Shown: positions 6,721 to 13,376, counted from the stretch's first letter. The stretch: DNA of 16,473 nt from an uncultured Solobacterium sp. (GCA_937895985.1 CALBKL010000044.1:1-16473), one strand, 5' to 3'. The notes: generated from the letters alone by a model not told the origin. A program made the numbers and translations.

Positions 6721-8088
6721 ATGAAAAAATTTGAAGATTTTAATCTAAAAGATACAACAATGGCCTTTATTGAGAAGAACCATTTTACACAACCAACCCC
6801 GATCCAAGAACAGGTGATTCCATCTGCTTTACGTGGTAAGGATATAATTGGTCTTTCTAGTACAGGTTCTGGCAAGACGCACGCATACTTAATTCCAATC
6901 ATGGAGAAGGTTGATCCTAACAGCAATGAAGCACAGGTTGTGATTACAGCACCTACACGTGAACTTGCGACACAAATTTATGAAATGGCAAAAGTCATGA
7001 CAGAAATTTTACCAGAGCTTCGTGTACGCTTATATGTTGGTGGACGTGAAAGAAGTAAGGATATTGAACAACTTGAAAAGTCTCAACCACATATCGTAAT
7101 CGGAACGCCAGGTAGAATAAAGGACTTATTCTTAAATGCTGGTGCGTTGCGTATTGATAAAGCAAGTATGCTTGTGGTCGATGAAGCAGATATGACCCTT
7201 GAATATGGATTCTTAGATGAAATTGATGCCTTTGCCGGAAGACTGGGCGAACACTTACAGATGCTGGCATTCTCTGCTACAATGCCAGATCAGTTAAAAC
7301 CATTTATCAATAAATACATGCATCATCCTATTACATATCAGATTGGCGAGAAGGTACGCTTTAATCCAGATATTAAGCATGTATTGGTACCTTGTTATCA
7401 TCATAGTTATGCTGAGACGATTTTATCAATCTTACCTGGCTTTCAGCCTTATGTATGTTTGATTTTCGCGAATACTCGTCAAGAAGCTTCCGAAATTGCG
7501 GAAGAACTTCGTAAGAATAAAGTGTCTGTGAGTGAAATCCATGGTGATCTTACAAGTCGTAAGAGAAAGCAAGCGATGAAGAGTATTTCCAATGCGGAAC
7601 ATACATACGTTGTGGCAACTGACCTAGCTGCGCGTGGTATCGATATTGGAGAAGTAACACATGTTATCTCCTGTGGATTCCCTGAAGATTTAGAATACTA
7701 TATCCATCGTGCAGGAAGAACAGGTAGAGCAGGGTCTACAGGTACATGTTATGCCTTGTATCAAGAAAGCGATGATCAAGCAATTCGTTCCTTACAAAAG
7801 CGCGGCATCAAGTTTGACCATGCCCGTCATCGTTCGACGGGATGGCAGACACTTCATCCATATGGACAAAGACGTCTTAAGACAGATGATGAGCTAGAGA
7901 AGAAGATTGCCATGATTATGACGAAGAAGAATACCAAGGTTAAGCCAGGCTACAAGAAGAAACGTGCAGCTGCAATTGACCGTGTACATCGTCAGAAGAA
8001 GCGTGAAATGATTCGTAGCAAGATTCGTGAAGAGAAGAAGGCTATGTATAAAGAACGTGCAAGAAAAGATAGAGAAGGACTTTCATAA
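6721..8088 (+). CDS. cshB: DEAD-box ATP-dependent RNA helicase, CshB-like
   Basis: A 455-residue RNA helicase of superfamily 2 with all motifs in order: Q motif PTPIQEQ (25-31), motif I SSTGSGKT (46-53), Ia PTRELATQ (78-85), Ib TPGR (129-132), II DEAD (154-157), III SAT (185-187), V ATDLAARGID (299-308) and VI HRAGRTGRAG (329-338). A strongly basic Lys/Arg C-terminal tail (about 395-455) probably binds RNA non-specifically. Such helicases unwind short RNA duplexes in ribosome assembly, mRNA decay and cold adaptation. AGGTG at 6711-6715 lies 5 nt before the ATG. The assignment to CshB rather than CshA or DeaD rests on its size and its position beside ispH, which matches B. subtilis as I recall it. 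An intrinsic terminator overlaps the stop codon. Confidence 0.88.
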   Translation: MKKFEDFNLKDTTMAFIEKNHFTQPTPIQEQVIPSALRGKDIIGLSSTGSGKTHAYLIPIMEKVDPNSNEAQVVITAPTRELATQIYEMAKVMTEILPELRVRLYVGGRERSKDIEQLEKSQPHIVIGTPGRIKDLFLNAGALRIDKASMLVVDEADMTLEYGFLDEIDAFAGRLGEHLQMLAFSATMPDQLKPFINKYMHHPITYQIGEKVRFNPDIKHVLVPCYHHSYAETILSILPGFQPYVCLIFANTRQEASEIAEELRKNKVSVSEIHGDLTSRKRKQAMKSISNAEHTYVVATDLAARGIDIGEVTHVISCGFPEDLEYYIHRAGRTGRAGSTGTCYALYQESDDQAIRSLQKRGIKFDHARHRSTGWQTLHPYGQRRLKTDDELEKKIAMIMTKKNTKVKPGYKKKRAAAIDRVHRQKKREMIRSKIREEKKAMYKERARKDREGLS

Positions 8089-8099
8089 GTCCTTCTTTT
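8073..8099 (+). terminator. Intrinsic terminator of cshB
   Basis: AGAAGGACTT (8073-8082) and AAGTCCTTCT (8087-8096) form a perfect 10-bp stem with a TCAT loop, followed by TTT. The stop codon TAA (8086-8088) is in the hairpin. Confidence 0.93.
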
Positions 8100-8131
8100 A
8101 AATGATTTATACAAACTATTAAAAAATATTT

Positions 8132-8144
8132 TTAAATAGAGTTG
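8132..8144. promoter_or_regulatory. Possible half operator at the sdpR promoter -35
   Basis: TTAAATAGAGTTG copies the right arm TTAAATAGATTG of the downstream dyad with one inserted G, and overlaps the -35 box at 8142-8147. A poorer match in the opposite orientation, CAAACTATT, begins at 8112, so a degenerate second dyad is possible. Confidence 0.4.
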
Positions 8145-8170
8145 AAATGTATGATGGCTGGATATACAAT
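8142..8170 (+). promoter_or_regulatory. Promoter of sdpR-sdpI
   Basis: TTGAAA (8142-8147) and TACAAT (8165-8170) are separated by exactly 17 bp, a good sigma-A promoter with one mismatch in each box. The -10 overlaps the left arm of the 12-bp inverted repeat, so a bound repressor would block it. Confidence 0.75.
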
Positions 8171-8198
8171 CTATTTAAAGAAATCCTTAAATAGATTG
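8167..8198. repeat. Perfect 12-bp inverted repeat, probable SdpR operator
   Basis: CAATCTATTTAA (8167-8178) and TTAAATAGATTG (8187-8198) are perfect inverted copies with an 8-bp spacer. The dyad covers the end of the -10 box, the predicted transcription start and the leader up to the ribosome binding site. Its position and symmetry suit the dimeric ArsR-type repressor encoded next, hence likely autoregulation. It has no T run and is not a terminator. Confidence 0.8.
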
Positions 8199-8210
8199 TG
8201 AGGTGATGGA

Positions 8211-8486
8211 ATGGCAATCAAAGATATCTTAACAGCTCTTGCGGATGATAATCGAAGGAATATCTTGATGAAATTGAAAGAAGGAAAAATCAGTTCTGGA
8301 GATTTAGCTGAACAATTAGGGATGTCTCCACAAGCGTTATCGTATCATCTAGCAAAGCTCAAAAAAGCCGATTTAATTTACGAAACAAAGTACAAAAATT
8401 TTATCTACTATGAATTAAACTTATCTATTTTGGATGAAGCACTGATGTGGATATCTGATTTGAAGGGAGAAAAGAATGAAGAATAA
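8211..8486 (+). CDS. sdpR: ArsR-family transcriptional repressor, SdpR-like
   Basis: A 91-residue winged-helix repressor. The helix-turn-helix spans about residues 29-50 (SGDLAEQLGMSPQALSYHL) and the beta wing 57-70 (YETKYKNFIYYEL). It has no cysteines and lacks the ELCVCDL-type metal site of ArsR/SmtB sensors, so it is not a typical metal sensor. This fits the SdpR group, whose members repress their own operon and are controlled by a membrane partner. GAGGTG (8200-8205) is 5 nt before the ATG. The 3' end overlaps sdpI by 11 nt, implying translational coupling. The perfect dyad over the promoter is the expected binding site. In B. subtilis SdpR is sequestered by ligand-bound SdpI; whether that occurs here is inference. 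Confidence 0.85.
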   Translation: MAIKDILTALADDNRRNILMKLKEGKISSGDLAEQLGMSPQALSYHLAKLKKADLIYETKYKNFIYYELNLSILDEALMWISDLKGEKNEE

Positions 8487-9123
8487 AAAACTATTTTATG
8501 TACTTATGTTTTTGCCACTAGTAGCTAGTTTAATTGCATTACAGTTTCTACCGAATGTGATACCAGCACATTATAATATCAATAATGTGGTTGATCGCTG
8601 GGGAAGTAAATATGAAATCTTAATATTACCTGTTTTAATAATTGGATTTGGAATCTTTTCACTGGTGATGGGAAAGATTGCACAGAAACAAGAGCCGCAA
8701 GGAAATAATAACGAGAAGAGTAACTTGTTCATTGGTAACTGTGTTCTATTGATCTTCAATATGCTTAGTGGATTTATGATTTATTCGAGTCTACATCAGC
8801 TTGAGAAATTAGAGTTTGCATCACTGACATTTATACAAATAGCATTTATTATCATAGGAATCTTCCTAATTGTAATCAGTAATATTATGCCTAAAGTTAA
8901 ACGGAATAGTATTCTAGGCTTTCGTACAAAACAGACGATGAAGAATGATGAAATCTGGAAAAAGTGTCAAAGATTTTCAGGTCTTACAGGTGTTATTGTA
9001 GGATTTGTCATTGTGGTAATTAGTTTTCTTTTCAATAATACTACATTGATTATCGCAGTGCTCATCATCACATTCTTAAAATTAGGTATTGATATTATCT
9101 ATAGCTATAAAGCAGATTGCTAG
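8476..9123 (+). CDS. sdpI: SdpI/YfhL-family membrane protein (DUF1648 plus SdpI domain)
   Basis: A 215-residue membrane protein with six predicted membrane segments, at about 7-25, 47-66, 85-104, 117-136, 170-187 and 190-209. The N-terminal DUF1648 motif is IPAHYNINNVVDRWGSK (29-45). The C-terminal SdpI motif is present as MPKVKRNSILGFRTKQTM (138-155), followed by NDEIWKKCQRFSG. In B. subtilis SdpI gives immunity to the SdpC cannibalism toxin and also transduces its presence to SdpR. No sdpABC genes are in this window, so here it may protect against foreign toxins or have another envelope role. It overlaps sdpR by 11 nt and is followed by a strong terminator, so the operon has only these two genes. 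Confidence 0.88.
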   Translation: MKNKKLFYVLMFLPLVASLIALQFLPNVIPAHYNINNVVDRWGSKYEILILPVLIIGFGIFSLVMGKIAQKQEPQGNNNEKSNLFIGNCVLLIFNMLSGFMIYSSLHQLEKLEFASLTFIQIAFIIIGIFLIVISNIMPKVKRNSILGFRTKQTMKNDEIWKKCQRFSGLTGVIVGFVIVVISFLFNNTTLIIAVLIITFLKLGIDIIYSYKADC

Positions 9124-9135
9124 AATACAGCTTGT

Positions 9136-9161
9136 AAAGAACAGTATAACTGTTCTTTTTT
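9136..9161 (+). terminator. Intrinsic terminator of sdpR-sdpI
   Basis: AAAGAACAGT (9136-9145) and ACTGTTCTTT (9149-9158) form a perfect stem with an ATA loop, and the T run continues to 9161. Confidence 0.92.
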
Positions 9162-9170
9162 GACTAAAAT

Positions 9171-9193
9171 AAAAAATCGACCGAAGTCGATTT
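9171..9193 (-). terminator. Intrinsic terminator of the tRNA-Glu gene
   Basis: On the minus strand AAATCGAC and GTCGATTT pair around a very stable C(UUCG)G tetraloop, followed by a run of T (the plus-strand A run starting at 9171). It begins 6 nt after the tRNA 3' end. Confidence 0.9.
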
Positions 9194-9198
9194 AGCAG

Positions 9199-9272
9199 TG
9201 ACGCGTACGGGATTCGAACCCGTGAATGCCGCCTTGAGAGGGCGGTGTGTTAAGCCGCTTCACCAACGCGCC
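9199..9272 (-). tRNA. tRNA-Glu, anticodon CUC
   Basis: The 74-nt minus-strand sequence folds into a full cloverleaf. The acceptor stem is GGCGCGT/ACGCGTC with a single G2-U71 wobble, and the discriminator is A. The D stem is GTG/CAC with loop AAGCGGCTTAA. The anticodon stem is CCGCC/GGCGG with loop CTCTCAA and anticodon CTC (9236-9238 on the plus strand reads GAG). The variable loop has 5 nt. The T stem is ACGGG/CCCGT with loop TTCGAAT. The overall sequence resembles Firmicute tRNA-Glu. The 3' CCA is not encoded (CTG follows the discriminator), so CCA must be added enzymatically. It is a lone tRNA with its own promoter and terminator, opposite in direction to its neighbours. Confidence 0.96.
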
Positions 9273-9293
9273 GTTATTGAAGCTTGCTAATAG

Positions 9294-9322
9294 ATTATAC
9301 TAAATGAGAATCGATACTTCAA
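9294..9322 (-). promoter_or_regulatory. Promoter of tRNA-Glu
   Basis: On the minus strand TTGAAG (9322-9317) and TATAAT (9299-9294) are separated by exactly 17 bp. Transcription would start about 15 nt before the mature tRNA 5' end at 9272. Confidence 0.88.
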
Positions 9323-9376
9323 TAAAAAGTTTTGGAAAATGCTTGTTGGAAGGGGCGAGTAATCAATAGATATATA

Positions 9377-9385
9377 TGATATACT
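9377..9385 (+). promoter_or_regulatory. Extended -10 promoter of asnB
   Basis: TGATATACT (9377-9385) matches TGnTATAAT with one mismatch; no good -35 is seen 17 bp upstream (GAGTAA). The surrounding ATATGATATACT (9374-9385) is identical to the rpmG promoter core at 13151-13162. Confidence 0.65.
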
Positions 9386-9422
9386 AACTAATGCAAATAT
9401 GTTTGTGTAAAGGAGTGGTTCT

Positions 9423-11294
9423 ATGTGTGGAATAGTAGGATTTGTAGATAAAAAAACACAGAGTGAAAAAGCAGTGATTATTAAGGACATGATGGATGCG
9501 ATTATCCACCGTGGTCCAAATAGCGCTGGTCAATATATTGATGATGATGCGGCTTTAGGCTTTCGTCGTTTGAGTATTATCGACTTGGAAGGTGGTAGTC
9601 AGCCATTATATAACGAAGATAAAACAAAAGTTTTAACTTTCAATGGTGAGATTTATAACTATCAGTCTATCCGTAAGGAACTAATTGAAAAGGGTTATCA
9701 TTTTAAGACAAATACAGACTCTGAAGTGTTGATTCATGGTTATCAAGAATATGGTGTAGCACTTTTACAAAAGTTGCGTGGTATGTTTGCCTTCGTTATC
9801 TGGGATACAGAGAAGAAGGAATTGTTTGGTGCTCGTGACCACTTCGGGATTAAGCCATTCTATTACTACAATACAGATGAAGTATTTATGTATGGTTCTG
9901 AAATCAAGTCTTTCTTACACCATCCATCCTTTAAAAAGGAATTAAATAAAGAGGCTTTAAAACCATATTTAACATTCCAATATCCAGCAACTAAAGAGTG
10001 TTTCTTTAAGAATGTATATCGTTTACCAGAAGGACATTACTTTATCCTGAAGGATGGTAAGTTAGATATTCAACAGTATTGGGATTTACATCAAGAAGAA
10101 AAGGATATGACTTTGGAAGAGGCTGTTAATTTCATTGATGAAACAGTACAGGAATCTGTCGCAACACATAAGATTGCGGATGTAGAAGTTGGTTCCTTCT
10201 TATCATCTGGTGTAGACTCCAGTTTAGTTGCGTCTATCTTAAAACCAGCAAAGACTTATTCTGTTGGTTTTGGATCTTCTTATAATGAATCGACAGAAGC
10301 AAAAGCTTTAACAGATATCTTAGGATTACACAACACATCACGTACATTAACTGGTGAGGAAGCGTTCCAATACTTCCCACAGATTCAATATTACTTAGAT
10401 GAACCAGATTCCAATCCATCCGTTGTGCCACTGTTCTTCTTATCAGAACTTGCTGCTCGCGATGTGAAGGTTGTTATGAGTGGAGAGGGTGCTGATGAGT
10501 TATTTGCTGGTTATATTGATTATGGTTGGCATTCTAACTCTATGACTGTTCGTAAGCTTGGTGAAGCTCTTAAGAAGTTATCCCAAAGTAAGCGTCATAA
10601 GTTATCTGAGTACTTAAAGAAGTTGCCGAACTTCCCAGGTAAGTTACATTTATTAAAGGCCGTACAACCAGCTGAAGAATACTTTATTGGACAAGCACTT
10701 GTGTTTACAGAAGAGGAAGCAACAGCGATTGTAAAACCTGAATATCGCAAGTCACCATCTGTAAAAGAAATCGTGATGGATAAGTACGCTAAGGTTAAGA
10801 ACTTATCTGAAATCAAAAAGATGCAGTACTTGGATATGCACCAATGGATGCCTGGAGATATCTTGTTGAAGGCTGATAAGATGTCTATGGCACATTCCCT
10901 TGAATTACGTGTTCCATTACTTGATAAAAAGATGATGGAATGTGCACAGGTGATTCCTACAAAATATTTATTCAATGAACACAATACGAAGTATGCCTTC
11001 CGTCAAGCTGCCTTCCGTCATATTCCTAAGGAATGGGCTGCACGTCCTAAGCTTGGCTTCCCAGTTCCAATTAAGGACTGGTTACGTACAGAGAAGTTCT
11101 ATCAGATTATACGTGCTGAGTTATCAAAGGATTTCGTTGGTGAATTCTTTGACCAAAAGGCAGTGTTACAACTATTAGACGATAACTTCCAAGGTAAAGT
11201 GGATGCTCGTCGTAAGATTTGGACACTTTATACATTTATCACTTGGTATGATGTATATTTCATCCAAGGTGGCAACAAACCTCAAGTTGCTTAA
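9423..11294 (+). CDS. asnB: Asparagine synthetase B (glutamine-hydrolysing)
   Basis: A 623-residue enzyme making asparagine from aspartate, glutamine and ATP. The N-terminal glutamine amidotransferase domain (about 1-210) begins MCGIVGF, so Cys2 becomes the N-terminal nucleophile. Its glutamine-binding residues are visible: R49 (FRRLSIIDL), N74-G75-E76 (FNGEIYN) and D99 (TDSEV). The synthetase domain has the ATP pyrophosphatase P-loop as SSGVDSS (261-267), where SGGVDS is more usual, and the later SGEGADELFAGY motif. Length fits B. subtilis-type AsnB/AsnO (about 615-635). AAAGGAG (9409-9415) lies 7 nt before the ATG. The first-position Cys fixes the start. Related amidotransferases (AsnO/YisO) share this layout, so its physiological role could be specialised, but asparagine synthesis is the default reading. 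Confidence 0.96.
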   Translation: MCGIVGFVDKKTQSEKAVIIKDMMDAIIHRGPNSAGQYIDDDAALGFRRLSIIDLEGGSQPLYNEDKTKVLTFNGEIYNYQSIRKELIEKGYHFKTNTDSEVLIHGYQEYGVALLQKLRGMFAFVIWDTEKKELFGARDHFGIKPFYYYNTDEVFMYGSEIKSFLHHPSFKKELNKEALKPYLTFQYPATKECFFKNVYRLPEGHYFILKDGKLDIQQYWDLHQEEKDMTLEEAVNFIDETVQESVATHKIADVEVGSFLSSGVDSSLVASILKPAKTYSVGFGSSYNESTEAKALTDILGLHNTSRTLTGEEAFQYFPQIQYYLDEPDSNPSVVPLFFLSELAARDVKVVMSGEGADELFAGYIDYGWHSNSMTVRKLGEALKKLSQSKRHKLSEYLKKLPNFPGKLHLLKAVQPAEEYFIGQALVFTEEEATAIVKPEYRKSPSVKEIVMDKYAKVKNLSEIKKMQYLDMHQWMPGDILLKADKMSMAHSLELRVPLLDKKMMECAQVIPTKYLFNEHNTKYAFRQAAFRHIPKEWAARPKLGFPVPIKDWLRTEKFYQIIRAELSKDFVGEFFDQKAVLQLLDDNFQGKVDARRKIWTLYTFITWYDVYFIQGGNKPQVA

Positions 11295-11317
11295 TCGACG
11301 CATATGCGTCGATTTTT
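11293..11317 (+). terminator. Intrinsic terminator of asnB
   Basis: AATCGACGC (11293-11301) and GCGTCGATT (11306-11314) form a perfect stem with an ATAT loop, then TTT. The asnB stop codon (11292-11294) overlaps its foot. The next gene starts 15 nt later with no promoter that I can see, so read-through may feed it. Confidence 0.85.
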
Positions 11318-11331
11318 AAAAGGAGATATGC

Positions 11332-11961
11332 ATGCAGGTTTTTCAAAAAAAGAATATTAAATGGGTGATTGTGCTGATTTGTATCAGTATCTTCGTATAT
11401 TTGATGCAGGCAGTATGGGGTAGTCATGTATTATCGATTGATACTTCAGTCTACAATTTTATAACAAAGCATTTTATATCAGATACCTTAACCCCAATTT
11501 TGAAAGTCATTACACAGTTTGGTGGTACTATCTTGATGATTGTTTGGGCTATCGCTTCATTAGTTCTCATTACAAATAAAAGAATCGCAGTCAGTGTTGT
11601 ATCAAACTTGGTGTTGATTGCACTATTAAATAACATACTAAAATTGATCGTACGTCGTGCTCGTCCTACTGGATTTCGTTTGGTTGAGGAAACAGGGTAT
11701 AGTTTTCCGTCCGGACATTCCATGGTGAGTATGGCTTTCTATGGCTATCTTATTTATTTGATTTACAAAAATGTTAAAAATAAAAAATTACGTTGGACGT
11801 TGATGGCGTGTTTTAGTCTATTGATTTTCATGATTGGTATGAGTCGTATTTATCTAGGCGTTCATTATACATCTGATGTATTTGCCGGGTTCTTGTTTTC
11901 GCTTGGATACTTGGTTGTTTATATTAAGTTTACAGATCCAATCGTATTTCAGAAGAAATAA
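11332..11961 (+). CDS. PAP2-family membrane phosphatase
   Basis: A 209-residue integral membrane phosphatase of the PAP2 superfamily with about six membrane segments. All three catalytic motifs are present: K(x6)RP as KLIVRRARP (104-112), PSGH (126-129, catalytic His129) and SR(x5)H(x3)D as SRIYLGVHYTSD (171-182, nucleophile His178). Substrates of this family include phosphatidylglycerol phosphate, phosphatidic acid and undecaprenyl pyrophosphate; the sequence does not decide between them, although a PgpB/BcrC-type role in lipid-carrier recycling is reasonable. AAGGAG (11320-11325) lies 6 nt before the ATG. It is only 37 bp after asnB, behind a terminator. Its own downstream terminator is shared with the convergent ispG. 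Confidence 0.9.
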   Translation: MQVFQKKNIKWVIVLICISIFVYLMQAVWGSHVLSIDTSVYNFITKHFISDTLTPILKVITQFGGTILMIVWAIASLVLITNKRIAVSVVSNLVLIALLNNILKLIVRRARPTGFRLVEETGYSFPSGHSMVSMAFYGYLIYLIYKNVKNKKLRWTLMACFSLLIFMIGMSRIYLGVHYTSDVFAGFLFSLGYLVVYIKFTDPIVFQKK

Positions 11962-11963
11962 GT

Positions 11964-11997
11964 AAAAAACAGAGAAGCTATTTTTGGCTTCTCTGTT
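11964..11997 (-). terminator. Terminator of ispG, probably bidirectional
   Basis: AACAGAGAAGC (11968-11978) and GCTTCTCTGTT (11987-11997) form a perfect 11-bp stem with an 8-nt loop. On the minus strand it is followed by TTTTTT (complement of 11964-11969), ideal for ending ispG. On the plus strand the following CTTCT is a weak U tract, but it may still stop the PAP2 transcript. The ispG stop codon lies in the hairpin. Confidence 0.85.
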
Positions 11998-13051
11998 CTT
12001 CTATAATCTTTTCAATTTCTTCAATTAATGCTTGTTTGATTTCTGCTTGTGGTACGGTACGGATGACTTTTCCTTTACGGAAGAGGATACCTGACTTGGA
12101 TCCACCCGCAATACCAATATCGGCACGGCTAGCTTCTTGCATTCCATTTACAGGACAGCCCATGACTGCAACTGTGATATTTGCCTTGATACTGTGGAGA
12201 TATTCTTCCATCTCTTTGACAAGTGGAATCATGTCATATTGAATTCTTCCACAAGTAGGACAAGCGACTAAATCAGGAACGTCTTCAATGAGACGAAAAC
12301 TACGTAGTAATGCTTTACCAATAATTAATTCATCCTTTGGTGGACCAGATACGGAGATACGTATTGTATCACCGATTCCTTCATGTAAGAGTACACCTAA
12401 GGCAGCGGAAGATTTCACAGCGGAATCCGTAAATCCACCAGCTTCTGTTACACCTAAGTGAAGAGGATACTTAAATGTTTTTGCGGCAAGTTCATATGCG
12501 TCAATTGTAAGTTCTACATTTGAAGATTTAAATGATAAACAGATATCATAGAAATCCATACTTTCGAGAATATCAACGTGACGCTGAGCACTTTCAACAA
12601 GAGCCTCTGCACATGGACCACCATATTTTTCTAACAGTTCTCTTTCTAAAGAACCAGCGTTAATACCAATACGGATTGGTACATTTTTTTCTTTACATTT
12701 GGCAACGACAGCTTCTGTATTCTTACGAGAGCCGATATTACCAGGATTGATACGAATCGCATCGATACCTCCATCTAAACAGATGAGGGCAAGTAGGTAA
12801 TTAAAGTGTATATCTGCGATTAGAGGAATGTTAATACGGGCTTTGATTGCAGGGATAGCACGAGCATCTTCTTCATCTAATACTGCTGTTCTGACAAGTT
12901 CACAGCCATTTGCGGCTAGTTCGTTGATTTGCGCGACTGAGCGCTCTACATCCTTTGCAGGGACATTTGTCATGGATTGTAAGACACATTTATTTTGACC
13001 GCCAATTTGGACATTTCCTACAAATAAAGCACGTGTTTCAGTACGTTTCAT
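11978..13051 (-). CDS. ispG: 4-hydroxy-3-methylbut-2-en-1-yl diphosphate synthase (flavodoxin/ferredoxin)
   Basis: A 357-residue [4Fe-4S] enzyme converting MEcPP to HMBPP, the penultimate MEP-pathway step and the source of the IspH substrate. The N-terminal TIM barrel contains VLQSMTNV (23-30), LIADIHFN (77-84) and AIRINPGNIG (98-107). The C-terminal iron-sulfur domain has C264 and C267 (ACPTCGR), C299 (GCPVNG) and the fourth ligand Glu306. The loop before that Glu reads NGMQEA here, where NGPGEA is typical of the family. Length is normal for the short bacterial form (about 350-370). AAAGGAG on the minus strand lies 9 nt before the ATG. It is convergent with the PAP2 gene and divergent from rpmG. 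Confidence 0.97.
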   Translation of the reverse strand: MKRTETRALFVGNVQIGGQNKCVLQSMTNVPAKDVERSVAQINELAANGCELVRTAVLDEEDARAIPAIKARINIPLIADIHFNYLLALICLDGGIDAIRINPGNIGSRKNTEAVVAKCKEKNVPIRIGINAGSLERELLEKYGGPCAEALVESAQRHVDILESMDFYDICLSFKSSNVELTIDAYELAAKTFKYPLHLGVTEAGGFTDSAVKSSAALGVLLHEGIGDTIRISVSGPPKDELIIGKALLRSFRLIEDVPDLVACPTCGRIQYDMIPLVKEMEEYLHSIKANITVAVMGCPVNGMQEASRADIGIAGGSKSGILFRKGKVIRTVPQAEIKQALIEEIEKIIEEQRSQK

Positions 13052-13075
13052 TATTTCGTCTCCTTTATGAGTACT

Positions 13076-13092
13076 ATTATCCCACGATTATA
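13076..13092 (-). promoter_or_regulatory. Candidate -10 boxes for ispG
   Basis: On the minus strand TATAAT (13092-13087) and GATAAT (13081-13076) both suit a -10 element for ispG. Neither has a convincing -35 at 17 bp, so I cannot tell which one is used. Confidence 0.35.
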
Positions 13093-13133
13093 AAATTTTA
13101 TCGAGTTTTTCATCTTATAAAATCATAAAGCAC

Positions 13134-13162
13134 TTGGAATTGATTTATGAATATGATATACT
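13134..13162 (+). promoter_or_regulatory. Promoter of rpmG
   Basis: TTGGAA (13134-13139) and TATACT (13157-13162) are separated by 17 bp, with a TG extension at 13154-13155. This is a strong sigma-A promoter, as expected for a ribosomal protein gene. Confidence 0.85.
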
Positions 13163-13194
13163 CATCATGCAAAATCTTAGGAGGATTATTAACA

Positions 13195-13347
13195 ATGGCA
13201 AGAGAGAATGTAATCTTGGTATGCACAGAAAGTGGTGAAGAAAACTATATCACTACAAGAAATAAGCGTAAGCACCCAGAAAAGTTGGAAGTTAAGAAGT
13301 ACTGTCCACGTTTACGCAAAATGACATTGCATAAGGAGAAGAAATAA
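13195..13347 (+). CDS. rpmG: 50S ribosomal protein L33 (partly cysteine-depleted form)
   Basis: A 50-residue ribosomal protein of the large subunit. It shows the family core [16 protein letters not shown] (16-31) and a basic C-terminus (KMTLHKEKK). The zinc-ribbon form has two CxxC pairs; here the first reads C10-T-E-S13 and the second C37-P-R-L40, so one Cys of each pair is lost and tetrahedral zinc binding is unlikely. The start at 13195 is chosen because AGGAGG (13179-13184) precedes it by 10 nt and homologues begin MARENV or MRVNV; the longer frame from 13147 would begin inside the promoter. An intrinsic terminator overlaps the stop codon. Confidence 0.95.
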   Translation: MARENVILVCTESGEENYITTRNKRKHPEKLEVKKYCPRLRKMTLHKEKK

Positions 13348-13367
13348 CCTTTGTTGGTTATTTTTTT
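13342..13367 (+). terminator. Intrinsic terminator of rpmG
   Basis: AAATAACC (13342-13349) and GGTTATTT (13356-13363) pair around a 6-nt loop, and the T run continues to 13367. The rpmG stop (13345-13347) is in the 5' arm. Confidence 0.88.
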
Positions 13368-13376
13368 ATATTTTGT

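Noticed and set aside
6639..6926. 95-codon minus-strand open frame over the ispH start and cshB 5' end
   Set aside because: It overlaps two well-supported genes and has no recognisable motif or ribosome binding site.
10595..10984. 129-codon minus-strand open frame within asnB
   Set aside because: Shadow of asnB: antisense to a conserved domain, no ribosome binding site and no family features.
13147..13194. Longer N-terminus for L33
   Set aside because: It overlaps the rpmG promoter -10 and the AGGAGG site; L33 proteins begin at the ATG at 13195.
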